Shown here: positions 8,107 through 16,033 of the stretch, in pieces
Position numbering within the stretch: the first letter of the stretch is position 1
How the letters are laid out: the number at the start of each line of letters is the position of its first letter
NCBI GenBank assembly: GCA_021324545.1
Contig: JAJPIX010000040.1
Span: 1 to 64,000 of the forward strand
From: Alphaproteobacteria bacterium
GTDB lineage: Bacteria; Pseudomonadota; Alphaproteobacteria; Micropepsales; Micropepsaceae
Length of the DNA: 64,000 bases
Direction: 5' to 3'
Made by a program: the position numbers and the translations under genes
Notes under the pieces: model-generated
Database searches by the model: none
What the model was told of the DNA's origin: nothing
The model's input: the letters and a program-made list of their open reading frames with translations, nothing else

Positions 8107-8450
8107 TCGTTTGTCGATTTTTCGCGTTCGGCATGAATGCGCGCGCTGGCCAGCTGCTGGCGCGTGCCGGAATCGGCGATACGCGCAATGGCCGACGCCG
8201 TTTGTGCCGACGCCGCGATGAGCCGCGCCGCGGCCATGGCGGCCTGGGATCGCGATTCCGGCGTCAGACGGTGATCGCCCGCGATGTCGAGGCACGCCGC
8301 GACCAGCTCGCTGCTGTCCGCCAGCGCGACCCGCAGCGCCTTGAGAGACGGAATCCCCGCCTCTTCCATCACGTCCACGCCAAAGGCCGGCCCATCCGGC
8401 AAGCCGGCGCCGCCGGATGTTTCGTTGTCTTCCGACTCTTCTTCTGACAC
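8073..8450 (-). CDS. Uncharacterised acidic/alanine-rich protein
   Basis: A 125-residue cytoplasmic protein with no signal peptide or membrane segment. The N-terminus is acidic (MSEEESEDNET); the rest is predicted helical and alanine-rich (SLKALRVALADSSELVAACLDIAG, SQAAMAAARLIAASAQT). I do not recognise the family. The GTG start at 8450 has GGGAG eight bases upstream and a consensus -35 further up, so expression is plausible. It overlaps the start of the GNRNA-motif gene, and the two probably form one transcript. Together they interrupt the dprA-topA neighbourhood. Confidence 0.6.
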   Translation of the reverse strand: MSEEESEDNETSGGAGLPDGPAFGVDVMEEAGIPSLKALRVALADSSELVAACLDIAGDHRLTPESRSQAAMAAARLIAASAQTASAIARIADSGTRQQLASARIHAEREKSTNECLARQAGTTS

Positions 8451-8490
8451 GGATCAAACTCCCGATTTTTCATGTTCATCCTTCGTTCTC

Positions 8491-8519
8491 AATATCAGGT
8501 ATAAAAGCCGCTTTGTCAA
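8491..8519 (-). promoter_or_regulatory. Promoter of the small minus-strand operon
   Basis: On the minus strand a perfect TTGACA (8519-8514) is separated by 17 bases from GATATT (8496-8491), about 40 bases before the GTG at 8450. It lies in an AT-rich stretch (8465-8555) unlike the surrounding GC-rich DNA. Confidence 0.55.
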
Positions 8520-8550
8520 GCAAAAAAAGGAACTAAGAGATATAATAGGC

Positions 8551-8742
8551 TTATCGGGCGCGGCGGGCCTGATTGCGGGCCTCGAGCGCGGCCGCCGCCA
8601 GAAGATGGGAGAGCAGCTCCAGCCCCTGCTCGTCCGTCAATTTCTTCAGGGATTCAAGCATTTCCTCGGCGTAGGCCGCGATCTCCACGGGGGTGATGCC
8701 GCCCGCCTCGTTCGTTCTCAACTTTGCATTGGCCTTCTGCAT
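8551..8742 (-). CDS. Small uncharacterised helical protein
   Basis: A 63-residue product, MQKANAKLR at the N-terminus, then ITPVEIAAYAEEMLESLKKL and LELLSHLLAAAALEARNQARRAR. The composition (amphipathic helices, few rare residues) and codon pattern look genuinely coding. There is no signal peptide. The family is unknown to me. Upstream on this strand lie the operator-like repeats at 8790-8848, which could control it. It sits on the same strand as, and 100 bp upstream of, the 8450-8073 gene, which has its own promoter. Confidence 0.5.
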   Translation of the reverse strand: MQKANAKLRTNEAGGITPVEIAAYAEEMLESLKKLTDEQGLELLSHLLAAAALEARNQARRAR

Positions 8743-8789
8743 GGTCTTGGCCGTTACCGGGACCTGGCTCCGCCCCTTTGGCGCGCCAT

Positions 8790-8848
8790 ATACAACTTGT
8801 AGTTATGTTTGTGGCCAAATCTAGCCATAATACAACTAGAAGTAAATG
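8790..8848. promoter_or_regulatory. Two operator-like repeats 40 bp apart
   Basis: ATACAACTTGTAGTTATG (8790-8807) and ATACAACTAGAAGTAAATG (8830-8848) begin exactly 40 bp apart. Each has an ACT-N3-AGT core, and the first contains TACAA-C-TTGTA, a perfect short palindrome. They lie in an AT-rich island between the 63-residue minus-strand gene and topA, so a regulator could control either. The regulator is unknown; TACA/TGTA half-sites resemble those of BlaI/CopY-type repressors. Confidence 0.45.
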
Positions 8849-8983
8849 CTTTTCGGCGCCTGGCGGCGTTGACACTTCTTGGTTCTTTCCATCAGTGTCC
8901 GCGCCCTTGGCCCAAAGGCCTCGAATCACCCGGGGTTCGCCCCCATATGTCCGCGCTCAGCGCCCCACGAGTCCTAGACCCGC

Positions 8984-11602
8984 ATGAATGTTCTCGTTGT
9001 CGAATCGCCAGCCAAAGCCAAGACGATCAACAAGTATCTGGGCTCGGGCTACAAGGTGCTGGCCAGTTTCGGCCATATCCGGGATTTGCCGCCCAAGGAC
9101 GGCTCGGTCAGGCCCGACGACGACTTCGCCATGAGCTGGGAAGTTGATGCCAAGGCCCAGAAGCACATCCGCGAAATCGCCGAGGCCGTGAAAAGCGCCG
9201 ACAAGCTGATTCTGGCCACCGACCCCGACCGCGAGGGCGAGGCCATCTCCTGGCATGTGCTCGAGGTGCTGAAACAGAGGAAGGCCCTGAACGGCAAGCC
9301 GGTGGAGCGGGTGGTGTTCAATGCCATCACCAAATCGGCCGTGCAGGAGGCCATCGCCAATCCGCGCGCCATAGACCAGGAACTGGTGGACGCCTATCTG
9401 GCCCGCCGGGCGCTCGATTATCTGGTGGGCTTCACTTTATCTCCTGTGCTGTGGCGCAAGCTGCCCGGCGCGCGCTCGGCCGGCCGGGTGCAGTCGGTGG
9501 CGCTGCGGCTGATCGTGGAGCGCGAGGCGGAGATCGAGGCCTTCCGCCCGCAGGAATACTGGACCGTCGCCGCGAGCTTGCGCGTGCCGAACGGAACATT
9601 CGGCGCCCATCTGACCCATCTGGACGGCAAGAAGCTCGACAAGCTTTCGCTGAAGAGCGAAGCCGACGCGAAAGCCGCGGTGAGCGCCATAAACGCGCAG
9701 CGCTTTTCGATCGGCAATGTCGAGTCGAAGCCGGTCAAGCGCCACCCCGCCCCGCCCTTCATCACTTCCACCCTGCAGCAGGAAGCCGCGCGCAAGCTGG
9801 GCTTTGCAGCCAAGCGCACCATGCAGATCGCCCAGCATCTGTATGAAGGCGTGGATATCGGCGGCGAGACGGTGGGCCTGATCACCTATATGCGCACCGA
9901 CGGCGTGACCATGGCCGGCGAGGCCGTGGCCGAGGCGCGCAAGATGATCGGCGAACATTACGGGCAGAAATACCTGCCGGCGGCGCCGCGCGCCTATTCG
10001 AGCAAGGTCAAGAACGCGCAGGAAGCGCATGAAGCCATCCGGCCCACGAGCTTCGCGCGCCGGCCGGAGACGCTGCATCTGCGCGATCCCGACATGGTGC
10101 GGCTTTACGAGCTGATCTGGAAGCGCGCGGTCGCAAGCCAGATGGAAAGCGCCGAGCTGGAGCGCACGACCGTGGATGCGGTGTCCGCCGACAGCAAAAT
10201 CACGCTGCGCGCCACCGGCACCGTGACGCTGTTCGACGGATTCCTCACGCTCTATCAGGAAGGCCGGGACGATGAGGCCGACGAAGACGGCGCGAAGCTG
10301 CCGCAGGTCGCCATCGGCGATGCCGCGGCCGTCGAGAACATAACACCGGAGCAGCATTTCACCGAGCCGCCGCCGCGCTACACCGAGGCCAGCCTGGTGC
10401 GCAAGCTGGAAGAGCTCGGCATCGGGCGGCCTTCGACCTATGCCTCGATCCTTTCCACGTTGCGCGACCGCGCCTATGTGCGCATGGACCGCAACCGGTT
10501 CATTCCCGAAGACAAGGGCCGCATCGTCACCACCTTCCTCGCCAATTTCTTCGGCCGCTATGTCGAATACGGCTTCACCGCCGATCTGGAAGAAAAGCTG
10601 GACGAGATTTCGGCCGGCGAACTGGACTGGAAAGTCCTGCTGCGGGATTTCTGGCGCGATTTTTCCGCCGCCATCGGCGAGACGAAGGATCTGAAAATCT
10701 CGCAGGTGATCGACGCGCTGAACGATGTTCTGGCGCCGCATCTTTTCCCGCCCACCGCGGACGGCGGCGATCCGCGCAAATGCCCCACCTGCGGAACCGG
10801 CGCGTTGAGCCTGAAACTCGGGCGTTTCGGCGCGTTCATCGGCTGCTCGAACTATCCGGAATGCCGCTACACGCGCCAGCTCGGCGCAAAGGCGGGCGAA
10901 AGCAGCGAGCCCAAGGTGCTGGGCACGCATCCCCGGACGGGCGAAGAGATTTCGCTCCGCTATGGCCGCTTTGGGCCCTATGTGCAGCTTGGCGAAGGCG
11001 AGAAGCCGAAGCGCGCGAGCATTCCCAAGGGCAGCGATGCTTCGGCCCTCGACCTTGAGACCGCGATCCGGCTTCTTTCGCTGCCGCGCGAGATCGGGCT
11101 GCATCCGGAAACGCATTTGCCGGTAGTGGCGAATTTCGGCCGCTATGGGCCCTATGTTACGAGCGACGGCCAGTATGCGTCGCTCGATTCCCCGGAAGAG
11201 GTGTTCACCGTGGGGTTGAACCGCGCGGTGACGCTGCTCGCCGAGAAGAAGGCGAAGGGCCGCGCGCGCAGGGGCCCCGAGCCGCTGAAGGACCTGGGAC
11301 CGCACCCGGTGAGCGGGGCCACGATCAAGGTGATGAAAGGCCGCTATGGGCCTTATGTCACCGACGGCAACGTCAATGCCACGCTGCCCGCCGACATGGA
11401 CCCGATGGCGGTTTCGCTTGACCGCGCGGCGGCCCTGATTGACGAGCGCGCAGCCCGCGGCGGCGGGAAGAAAAAAAGACCCGCGAAGGCGAAAAGCCCA
11501 AAGCCGGAAAAGGCGAAATCCGAAAAAGCCCCGAAGGCGAAGGCTTCAAAGGCGAAAACCAAGAAGAAGCCGGCCGCCAAGATTCCCGAACCGACGGAAT
11601 GA
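8984..11602 (+). CDS. topA: DNA topoisomerase I
   Basis: Type IA topoisomerase that relaxes negative supercoils. The 872-residue product has the Toprim domain (VVESPAKAKTI at the N-terminus, DPDREGEAISWH with the metal-binding acidic residues at about 80), the active tyrosine in LITYMRTDG (Tyr302), one Cys4 zinc ribbon (CPTCGTG ... CSNYPECRY, about 599-627) and three C-terminal repeats around GRYGPYV/GRFGPYV. It ends in a lysine/alanine/proline-rich tail of about 60 residues, commonly seen in alphaproteobacterial TopA and probably DNA-binding. The ATG at 8984 matches the conserved family start. Confidence 0.97.
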   Translation: MNVLVVESPAKAKTINKYLGSGYKVLASFGHIRDLPPKDGSVRPDDDFAMSWEVDAKAQKHIREIAEAVKSADKLILATDPDREGEAISWHVLEVLKQRKALNGKPVERVVFNAITKSAVQEAIANPRAIDQELVDAYLARRALDYLVGFTLSPVLWRKLPGARSAGRVQSVALRLIVEREAEIEAFRPQEYWTVAASLRVPNGTFGAHLTHLDGKKLDKLSLKSEADAKAAVSAINAQRFSIGNVESKPVKRHPAPPFITSTLQQEAARKLGFAAKRTMQIAQHLYEGVDIGGETVGLITYMRTDGVTMAGEAVAEARKMIGEHYGQKYLPAAPRAYSSKVKNAQEAHEAIRPTSFARRPETLHLRDPDMVRLYELIWKRAVASQMESAELERTTVDAVSADSKITLRATGTVTLFDGFLTLYQEGRDDEADEDGAKLPQVAIGDAAAVENITPEQHFTEPPPRYTEASLVRKLEELGIGRPSTYASILSTLRDRAYVRMDRNRFIPEDKGRIVTTFLANFFGRYVEYGFTADLEEKLDEISAGELDWKVLLRDFWRDFSAAIGETKDLKISQVIDALNDVLAPHLFPPTADGGDPRKCPTCGTGALSLKLGRFGAFIGCSNYPECRYTRQLGAKAGESSEPKVLGTHPRTGEEISLRYGRFGPYVQLGEGEKPKRASIPKGSDASALDLETAIRLLSLPREIGLHPETHLPVVANFGRYGPYVTSDGQYASLDSPEEVFTVGLNRAVTLLAEKKAKGRARRGPEPLKDLGPHPVSGATIKVMKGRYGPYVTDGNVNATLPADMDPMAVSLDRAAALIDERAARGGGKKKRPAKAKSPKPEKAKSEKAPKAKASKAKTKKKPAAKIPEPTE

Positions 11603-11603
11603 T

Positions 11604-11728
11604 CTCCCTCGCCCCCGCGCAGCCGGGGAGAGGATCGGAGTGAGGGGGCAACATCACAAAGCCTCTTCCCACCCGGTTTATTCAACTCCCCCTCACCCTG
11701 CCTCTCCCCCACATGCGTGGGCGAGAGG
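11604..11728. repeat. Long intergenic inverted repeat (type B-like)
   Basis: The outer arms CTCCCTCGCCC and GGGCGAGAGG and the inner arms GTGAGGGGG and CCCCCTCAC (about 11640-11648 and 11689-11698) are complementary across a central unpaired segment. It lies between topA and rnr and is built like 3954-4080, though the bases differ. Confidence 0.65.
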
Positions 11729-11774
11729 TGATAGCGTTGTGCTATTGCTCTGCTGAACCCAGGACAGCTCCCGT

Positions 11775-13991
11775 TTGAACAAAGCCAAAACCCGCAAATC
11801 CGAGCTCCTCACCAAGGACCGCGTGCTGGAAGCGCTCGCCAGGCTGCCAAGCGCCAGCAAGCGCGACATCGCGCGCGCGCTGGGCGTACATGGCGCTGAG
11901 CGCATTGCGCTGAAACGCATCCTGAAGGAGCTTGAGTCCGAAGGCGCCATCGCGCGCGGGCGCAAGCGCGCCTATTCGAAGCCCGGCGCGCTGCCCGAGG
12001 TTCTGCCGCTGGAAATCATCGGCCAGGACCCGGACGGCGATCTTCTGGCGCGGCCGCTGCATTGGGATCTGGACGAGGAGCCGCCGAAGATCGTGGTGCT
12101 GCCGGGGCGCGAAGGCGAAACCCCGCCCGGCACCGGCGACCACGTTCTGGCGCGGCTTTCGCGCGCGCATGACGGATACGAAGCGCGCGTCATCAAGCAT
12201 CTGGGCGCAAGCGTGCATCGCGTGCTGGGCGTGTTCCGCATGGGCACGGGCCGCGAGGGCCGCATCGAACCCATCGACCGCAAGAGCCGCATCGCTTTCG
12301 TGGTCGCCGAGCGCGACCAGGCCGGCGCGGATTCCAACGAGCTGGTGCTGGCCGAACCCCTGCCGCGCCGCGGCGCGGGCGGCCCGCGCGCGCGCATTGT
12401 GGAAAGGCTTGGCAGCCTGAATGCGCCGCGGGCTGTGAGCCTGATCGCCATTCATGCGCACGGCATTCCGACCGAATTTCCGAAAGAGGCGCTGGACGAG
12501 GCTGAGCGCGCGCAACCCGCCGCGCTCAACGGCCGCACCGACATGCGCGAGATACCGCTAGTCACGATCGACCCGGAAGATGCGCGCGATCATGACGACG
12601 CCGTGTGGGCCGCCCCCGACACCGATCCGAAAAACAGGGGCGGGCATATTGTCGTGGTGGCGATTGCCGATGTGGCCGCATATGTCACGCCCGGATCGGC
12701 GCTGGACCGCGAGGCGTTGAAGCGCGGCAACTCCGCCTATTTTCCCGACCGCGTGGTGCCGATGCTGCCGGAGCGGTTGTCGGCGGATTTGTGCTCGCTG
12801 CGCGAGGAGGAAAACCGCCCCTGCCTTGCCGTGCGGATGGTGTTCGACGCGGACGGAAAAAAGCGCCGCCACGAATTCATGCGCGGGCTGATGCGCTCTG
12901 CCGCCAAGCTCACCTATGCCGAGGCGCAGGCCATGTTCGACGGGCGCATTACGCGCGACCGGCAGGCGCTGGCCGACAATGTGATGAAGCCGTTGTGGAA
13001 CGCCTACCGGACCATGGCGAAGGCCCGCGATGCGCGCGAGCCGCTTGATCTGGATTTGCCGGAACGGCGCATCGTGATCGGCGAGGACGGCAAGATCGCT
13101 TCCATCGCCTTCCGCGAGCGGCTGGAATCCATGCGCCTGATCGAGGAATTCATGATCCAGGCCAATGTGGCCGCGGCAGAATCGCTGCAGAAGGCGCGGT
13201 TGCCGCTGATCTTCCGCATTCACGAGACCCCGTCGCAGGAAAAGCTGGCGGCGTTTGCCGATTATCTGCGCACGATCGGTCTTTCCTTCGCCAAGGGACA
13301 GGTGATCAGGCCGTCCAGCTTCAACCGAATCCTGAAACAGGCGAAAGGCGGGCCGAACGCCGAGGTCATCAACGATGTGGTCCTGCGCACGCAGGCCCAG
13401 GCCGTCTATGCGCCGGAGAACATCGGCCATTTCGGGCTGAACCTTTCGCATTATGCGCATTTCACCTCGCCCATCCGGCGCTATGCCGACCTCGTGGTGC
13501 ATCGCGCGCTGATCCGGGCGCTGAGATTGGGCAAGGACGGATTGACCGACGGCGAACTGGCGAAGCTTGGCGAGATCGCGGACCACATTTCGATGACCGA
13601 GCGGCGCGCGATGGCGGCCGAACGCGATTCCACCGACCGCTACGTGGCGGCCTTCATGGCCGACCGCGTGGGCGCCATCTTCGATGCCCGCATCACCGGC
13701 GTGACGCGCTTTGGACTTTTCGTGCGGCTGAAGGACACCGGCGCGGAAGGACTGTTGCCCGCCCGCTCGCTCGGCTTCGAATTTTTCCGCCACGACGAGC
13801 GCCGCCACGCGATGATCGGCGACCGGAGCGGCAAGAAATATTCGCTGGGCGATATCGTGCGCGTGCGGCTGGCGGAGGCGGCGCCGCTGACGGGGGGCCT
13901 GCGATTCGAACTGGCCGAAGCCGGCGCGCCCGCGCGCCGCCCGCACATTACGAAAACAGATAACAAACGCCGCCGCCGCGCGCGGTCCTGA
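11775..13991 (+). CDS. rnr: Ribonuclease R
   Basis: RNase R is a processive 3'-5' exoribonuclease able to degrade structured RNA. The 738-residue product has an N-terminal winged helix (VLEALARLPSASKRDIARALG), cold-shock-like domains, the RNB catalytic core with the acidic cluster DPEDARDHDDAVWA and the motif HFTSPIRRYADLVVHR, and a C-terminal S1 domain (DARITGVTRFGLFVRLKDTGAEGLL, about 635-720). A TTG start at 11775 is used, with AGGA ten bases upstream; no ATG fits the N-terminal domain better. The C-terminal tail is basic. It follows topA as in related genomes. Confidence 0.95.
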   Translation: MNKAKTRKSELLTKDRVLEALARLPSASKRDIARALGVHGAERIALKRILKELESEGAIARGRKRAYSKPGALPEVLPLEIIGQDPDGDLLARPLHWDLDEEPPKIVVLPGREGETPPGTGDHVLARLSRAHDGYEARVIKHLGASVHRVLGVFRMGTGREGRIEPIDRKSRIAFVVAERDQAGADSNELVLAEPLPRRGAGGPRARIVERLGSLNAPRAVSLIAIHAHGIPTEFPKEALDEAERAQPAALNGRTDMREIPLVTIDPEDARDHDDAVWAAPDTDPKNRGGHIVVVAIADVAAYVTPGSALDREALKRGNSAYFPDRVVPMLPERLSADLCSLREEENRPCLAVRMVFDADGKKRRHEFMRGLMRSAAKLTYAEAQAMFDGRITRDRQALADNVMKPLWNAYRTMAKARDAREPLDLDLPERRIVIGEDGKIASIAFRERLESMRLIEEFMIQANVAAAESLQKARLPLIFRIHETPSQEKLAAFADYLRTIGLSFAKGQVIRPSSFNRILKQAKGGPNAEVINDVVLRTQAQAVYAPENIGHFGLNLSHYAHFTSPIRRYADLVVHRALIRALRLGKDGLTDGELAKLGEIADHISMTERRAMAAERDSTDRYVAAFMADRVGAIFDARITGVTRFGLFVRLKDTGAEGLLPARSLGFEFFRHDERRHAMIGDRSGKKYSLGDIVRVRLAEAAPLTGGLRFELAEAGAPARRPHITKTDNKRRRRARS

Positions 13992-14070
13992 CTCGCACGC
14001 GCAGGCCCGGTACGCTAGGCTCGCCGCGAACCGGCTGGAAACATCCGACTCGCCACGAGAGAGCAAACCC

Positions 14071-14649
14071 ATGCCCTCCCTCGACCAGGCCGTCGTTCTG
14101 ATTCGCGAATATGGCTATCTGATCCTCTTTCTGCTGACGGTCGTGGAAGGCCCGATTGCGACCGTGCTTGGCGCGTTTCTGGCGGCGCAGAGCTATTTCA
14201 ATATTTTCATTGTGTATGTCGTGGTTGTCACTGGCGACCTTGTGGGCGACATTCTCTATTATGCGGCGGGGCGGTTCGGGAGGACCCACCTGTTGGAGCG
14301 CTTTTCGGGGTTGACCGGACTGACGCCGGACCGTCTGACGTGGCTTGAACGCTGGTTCGAAAGCCACGGCGCCAAGGCCATTCTCGTCGCCAAATACACC
14401 CAGACCGGATTCATCGCGCTGCCGGGCGCCGGCGCGGCGCGCATGCCCATTCCATCCTTCCTGTTCTTCAATCTGGTGGGGACGATCCCCAAGGCGTTCA
14501 TTCTGTGCGCGGTGGGATTCCTGTTCGGCGCGGCCTATCACCAGATCGATTCCTGGATTGACCGCATCTCGCTTCTTCTGGCGCTGGCGGCATGCCTGTT
14601 CGGCGCCTGGGCGATCGTGCGTTCCCGGCGCAAGACCGCGGAGCGATAG
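14071..14649 (+). CDS. DedA-family membrane protein
   Basis: A 192-residue inner-membrane protein of the DedA/SNARE-associated family, members of which act as lipid flippases or support envelope homeostasis. Visible features are a hydrophobic N-terminal helix (YLILFLLTVVEGPIATVLGA), the GDLVGDILYYAAGRFG segment, AKYTQTGFIALPGAGAARMP matching the conserved family loop, and two C-terminal hydrophobic helices. GAGAG precedes the start by about ten bases. Three bases separate it from the glycosyltransferase gene, so the two are likely co-transcribed and may both act on membrane lipids. Confidence 0.85.
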   Translation: MPSLDQAVVLIREYGYLILFLLTVVEGPIATVLGAFLAAQSYFNIFIVYVVVVTGDLVGDILYYAAGRFGRTHLLERFSGLTGLTPDRLTWLERWFESHGAKAILVAKYTQTGFIALPGAGAARMPIPSFLFFNLVGTIPKAFILCAVGFLFGAAYHQIDSWIDRISLLLALAACLFGAWAIVRSRRKTAER

Positions 14650-14652
14650 CGC

Positions 14653-15327
14653 ATGACACAACTGAGCTGCATTGTCCCCGCCTACAACGAAGGCGCGCGC
14701 ATTTCGAGCGTGCTGCGCGCGCTGAGGCATCCGCTTATCGGCGAGGTGGTGGTCGTGGACGACGGTTCCGCCGACGATACGCGCGCACGCGCGCTTTCGT
14801 TTGCGGGCGTGCGGGTGATTTCGCATGCGGCGAACATGGGCAAGAGCCGCGCCGTCTGCACGGGAATCCGCGCCTGCCGGGGCGAATATCTGCTGTTCAT
14901 GGATGCCGACCTGATTGGCCTGAAGCCGCACAACCTGACCGACCTGATTGCGCCGGTGCTGAAGGGCCAGGCCGACGTTTCCATTTCGCTGCGCGGCAAT
15001 GCGCTTCTGCCCTGGAAATGGATCGGGCTCGATTACGTGTCGGGCGAACGGGTGCTGAGGCGTGATCTCATTCTGCCGCATCTGGACGAGATTGAATCGC
15101 TGCCCGCTTGGGGACTGGAAGTGTTCCTGAACAACCTCTTCATCGAGCGCGGCTGCCGCATCAAGGTGGTGCGCTGGGACAATGTGATGAGCCCGCTGAA
15201 GCACCGCAAGCACGGCAAGCGCAAGGGGCTGGCGGCGGAAATGCGCATGCTGAACGACATCGTGGAAACCATTTCGCTTTCCGGAACGCCGCTGCAGATC
15301 AGCGCCATGATCCGCGCGCGGGTGTGA
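14653..15327 (+). CDS. Family 2 glycosyltransferase
   Basis: A 224-residue GT-A fold glycosyltransferase. Family motifs are CIVPAYNEGARI at the N-terminus, VVVVDDGSADDT (nucleotide-sugar binding) and LFMDADLIGL with the metal-binding DxD-type Asp-Ala-Asp. There is no transmembrane helix, so it is cytoplasmic or peripheral. The length is short for processive enzymes and fits a single-transfer enzyme such as a lipid-linked sugar transferase; donor and acceptor cannot be read from the sequence. It directly follows the DedA gene and is followed by a REP-like element. Confidence 0.85.
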   Translation: MTQLSCIVPAYNEGARISSVLRALRHPLIGEVVVVDDGSADDTRARALSFAGVRVISHAANMGKSRAVCTGIRACRGEYLLFMDADLIGLKPHNLTDLIAPVLKGQADVSISLRGNALLPWKWIGLDYVSGERVLRRDLILPHLDEIESLPAWGLEVFLNNLFIERGCRIKVVRWDNVMSPLKHRKHGKRKGLAAEMRMLNDIVETISLSGTPLQISAMIRARV

Positions 15328-15363
15328 GAGTAAAGACGGCCCGCGCAGCACCTATTGCCACAG

Positions 15364-15444
15364 CCGTCATCGCCCGCTTTATGCGGGCGGCCCAATTTTT
15401 GAGAACAACAAAATGGGTTGCCCGGACAAGCCGGGCAATGACGG
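15364..15444 (-). repeat. REP-like element, copy 2 (inverted)
   Basis: CCGTCAT, a CGCCCGC-TTTAT-GCGGGC hairpin, CCCAATTTTT, AAAATGGG, TTGCCCGG-ACAAG-CCGGGCAA and ATGACGG: the reverse complement of copy 1 at 4592-4676 with small differences. It lies between the convergent glycosyltransferase and GFA genes, where it could act as a bidirectional hairpin. Confidence 0.8.
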
Positions 15445-15476
15445 CGTTAAGATATTTGCGTCCGGGGAAATCGCGC

Positions 15477-15947
15477 TTATCGCCCCTTGCCCAGCACGGC
15501 CGCGCGGCGGGCGAGGCTTTTCGTCGGCCATTCCTTCTTCATGTCGTAATAGACCCTGAAGGCGCGCGCGCCCTTGGGCAACGGCAGCCACGGCACGCGG
15601 GAGCGCGTGAAGATGTGCACATCGGGCTTGATGTTGTGCGGGCGCTTCAGCGTGGCAACGCGCACGAAGAGCATGACCTTGCGACGGCCGTAATCGCTCC
15701 AGAGCGCCGTCTGGCATTTGGGGCAGCGGTAGATGTCGTGCGGGCGGCCGGAATCGGTTTTCACGGTCACGCGCCTGGGCTTGCCCCTGGTGAGGCGCAC
15801 GTTCTTCGCCTCGATGATGGCGTTGATGGCAAACGCCCCGCCTGTCTGCGTCTGGCAATCGGTGCAGTGGCAGCAATGCACGAACATGGGCTTTGCCGTG
15901 AGCTCGAACGCAACGGCGCCGCAGAAGCAGGAAGCGGGATAGCGCAT
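15477..15947 (-). CDS. GFA-family zinc protein
   Basis: A 156-residue protein of the glutathione-dependent formaldehyde-activating (GFA)/CENP-V superfamily. It has the cysteine pattern that binds zinc: CFCGAVAFEL, HCCHCTDCQTQTGGAF and YRCPKCQTALWSDYG. The founding enzyme was reported to assist S-hydroxymethylglutathione formation, but most family members have no proven activity, so no reaction is assigned. It lies 86 bp downstream of the HlyD-type gene on the same strand and may be co-transcribed with that exporter. Confidence 0.85.
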   Translation of the reverse strand: MRYPASCFCGAVAFELTAKPMFVHCCHCTDCQTQTGGAFAINAIIEAKNVRLTRGKPRRVTVKTDSGRPHDIYRCPKCQTALWSDYGRRKVMLFVRVATLKRPHNIKPDVHIFTRSRVPWLPLPKGARAFRVYYDMKKEWPTKSLARRAAVLGKGR

Positions 15948-16033
15948 GACGGATTCCCCTCAGGATCGGCCGGCCGCCTTTCGCCGGCAACGCTTGACGG
16001 GACCATTATCTGCGGAGCACGCGCATTCGCAAA

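Noticed and set aside
9437-11305. A 622-codon minus-strand frame over topA
   Set aside because: Antisense to a fully motif-supported topoisomerase I; composition is that of a shadow frame.
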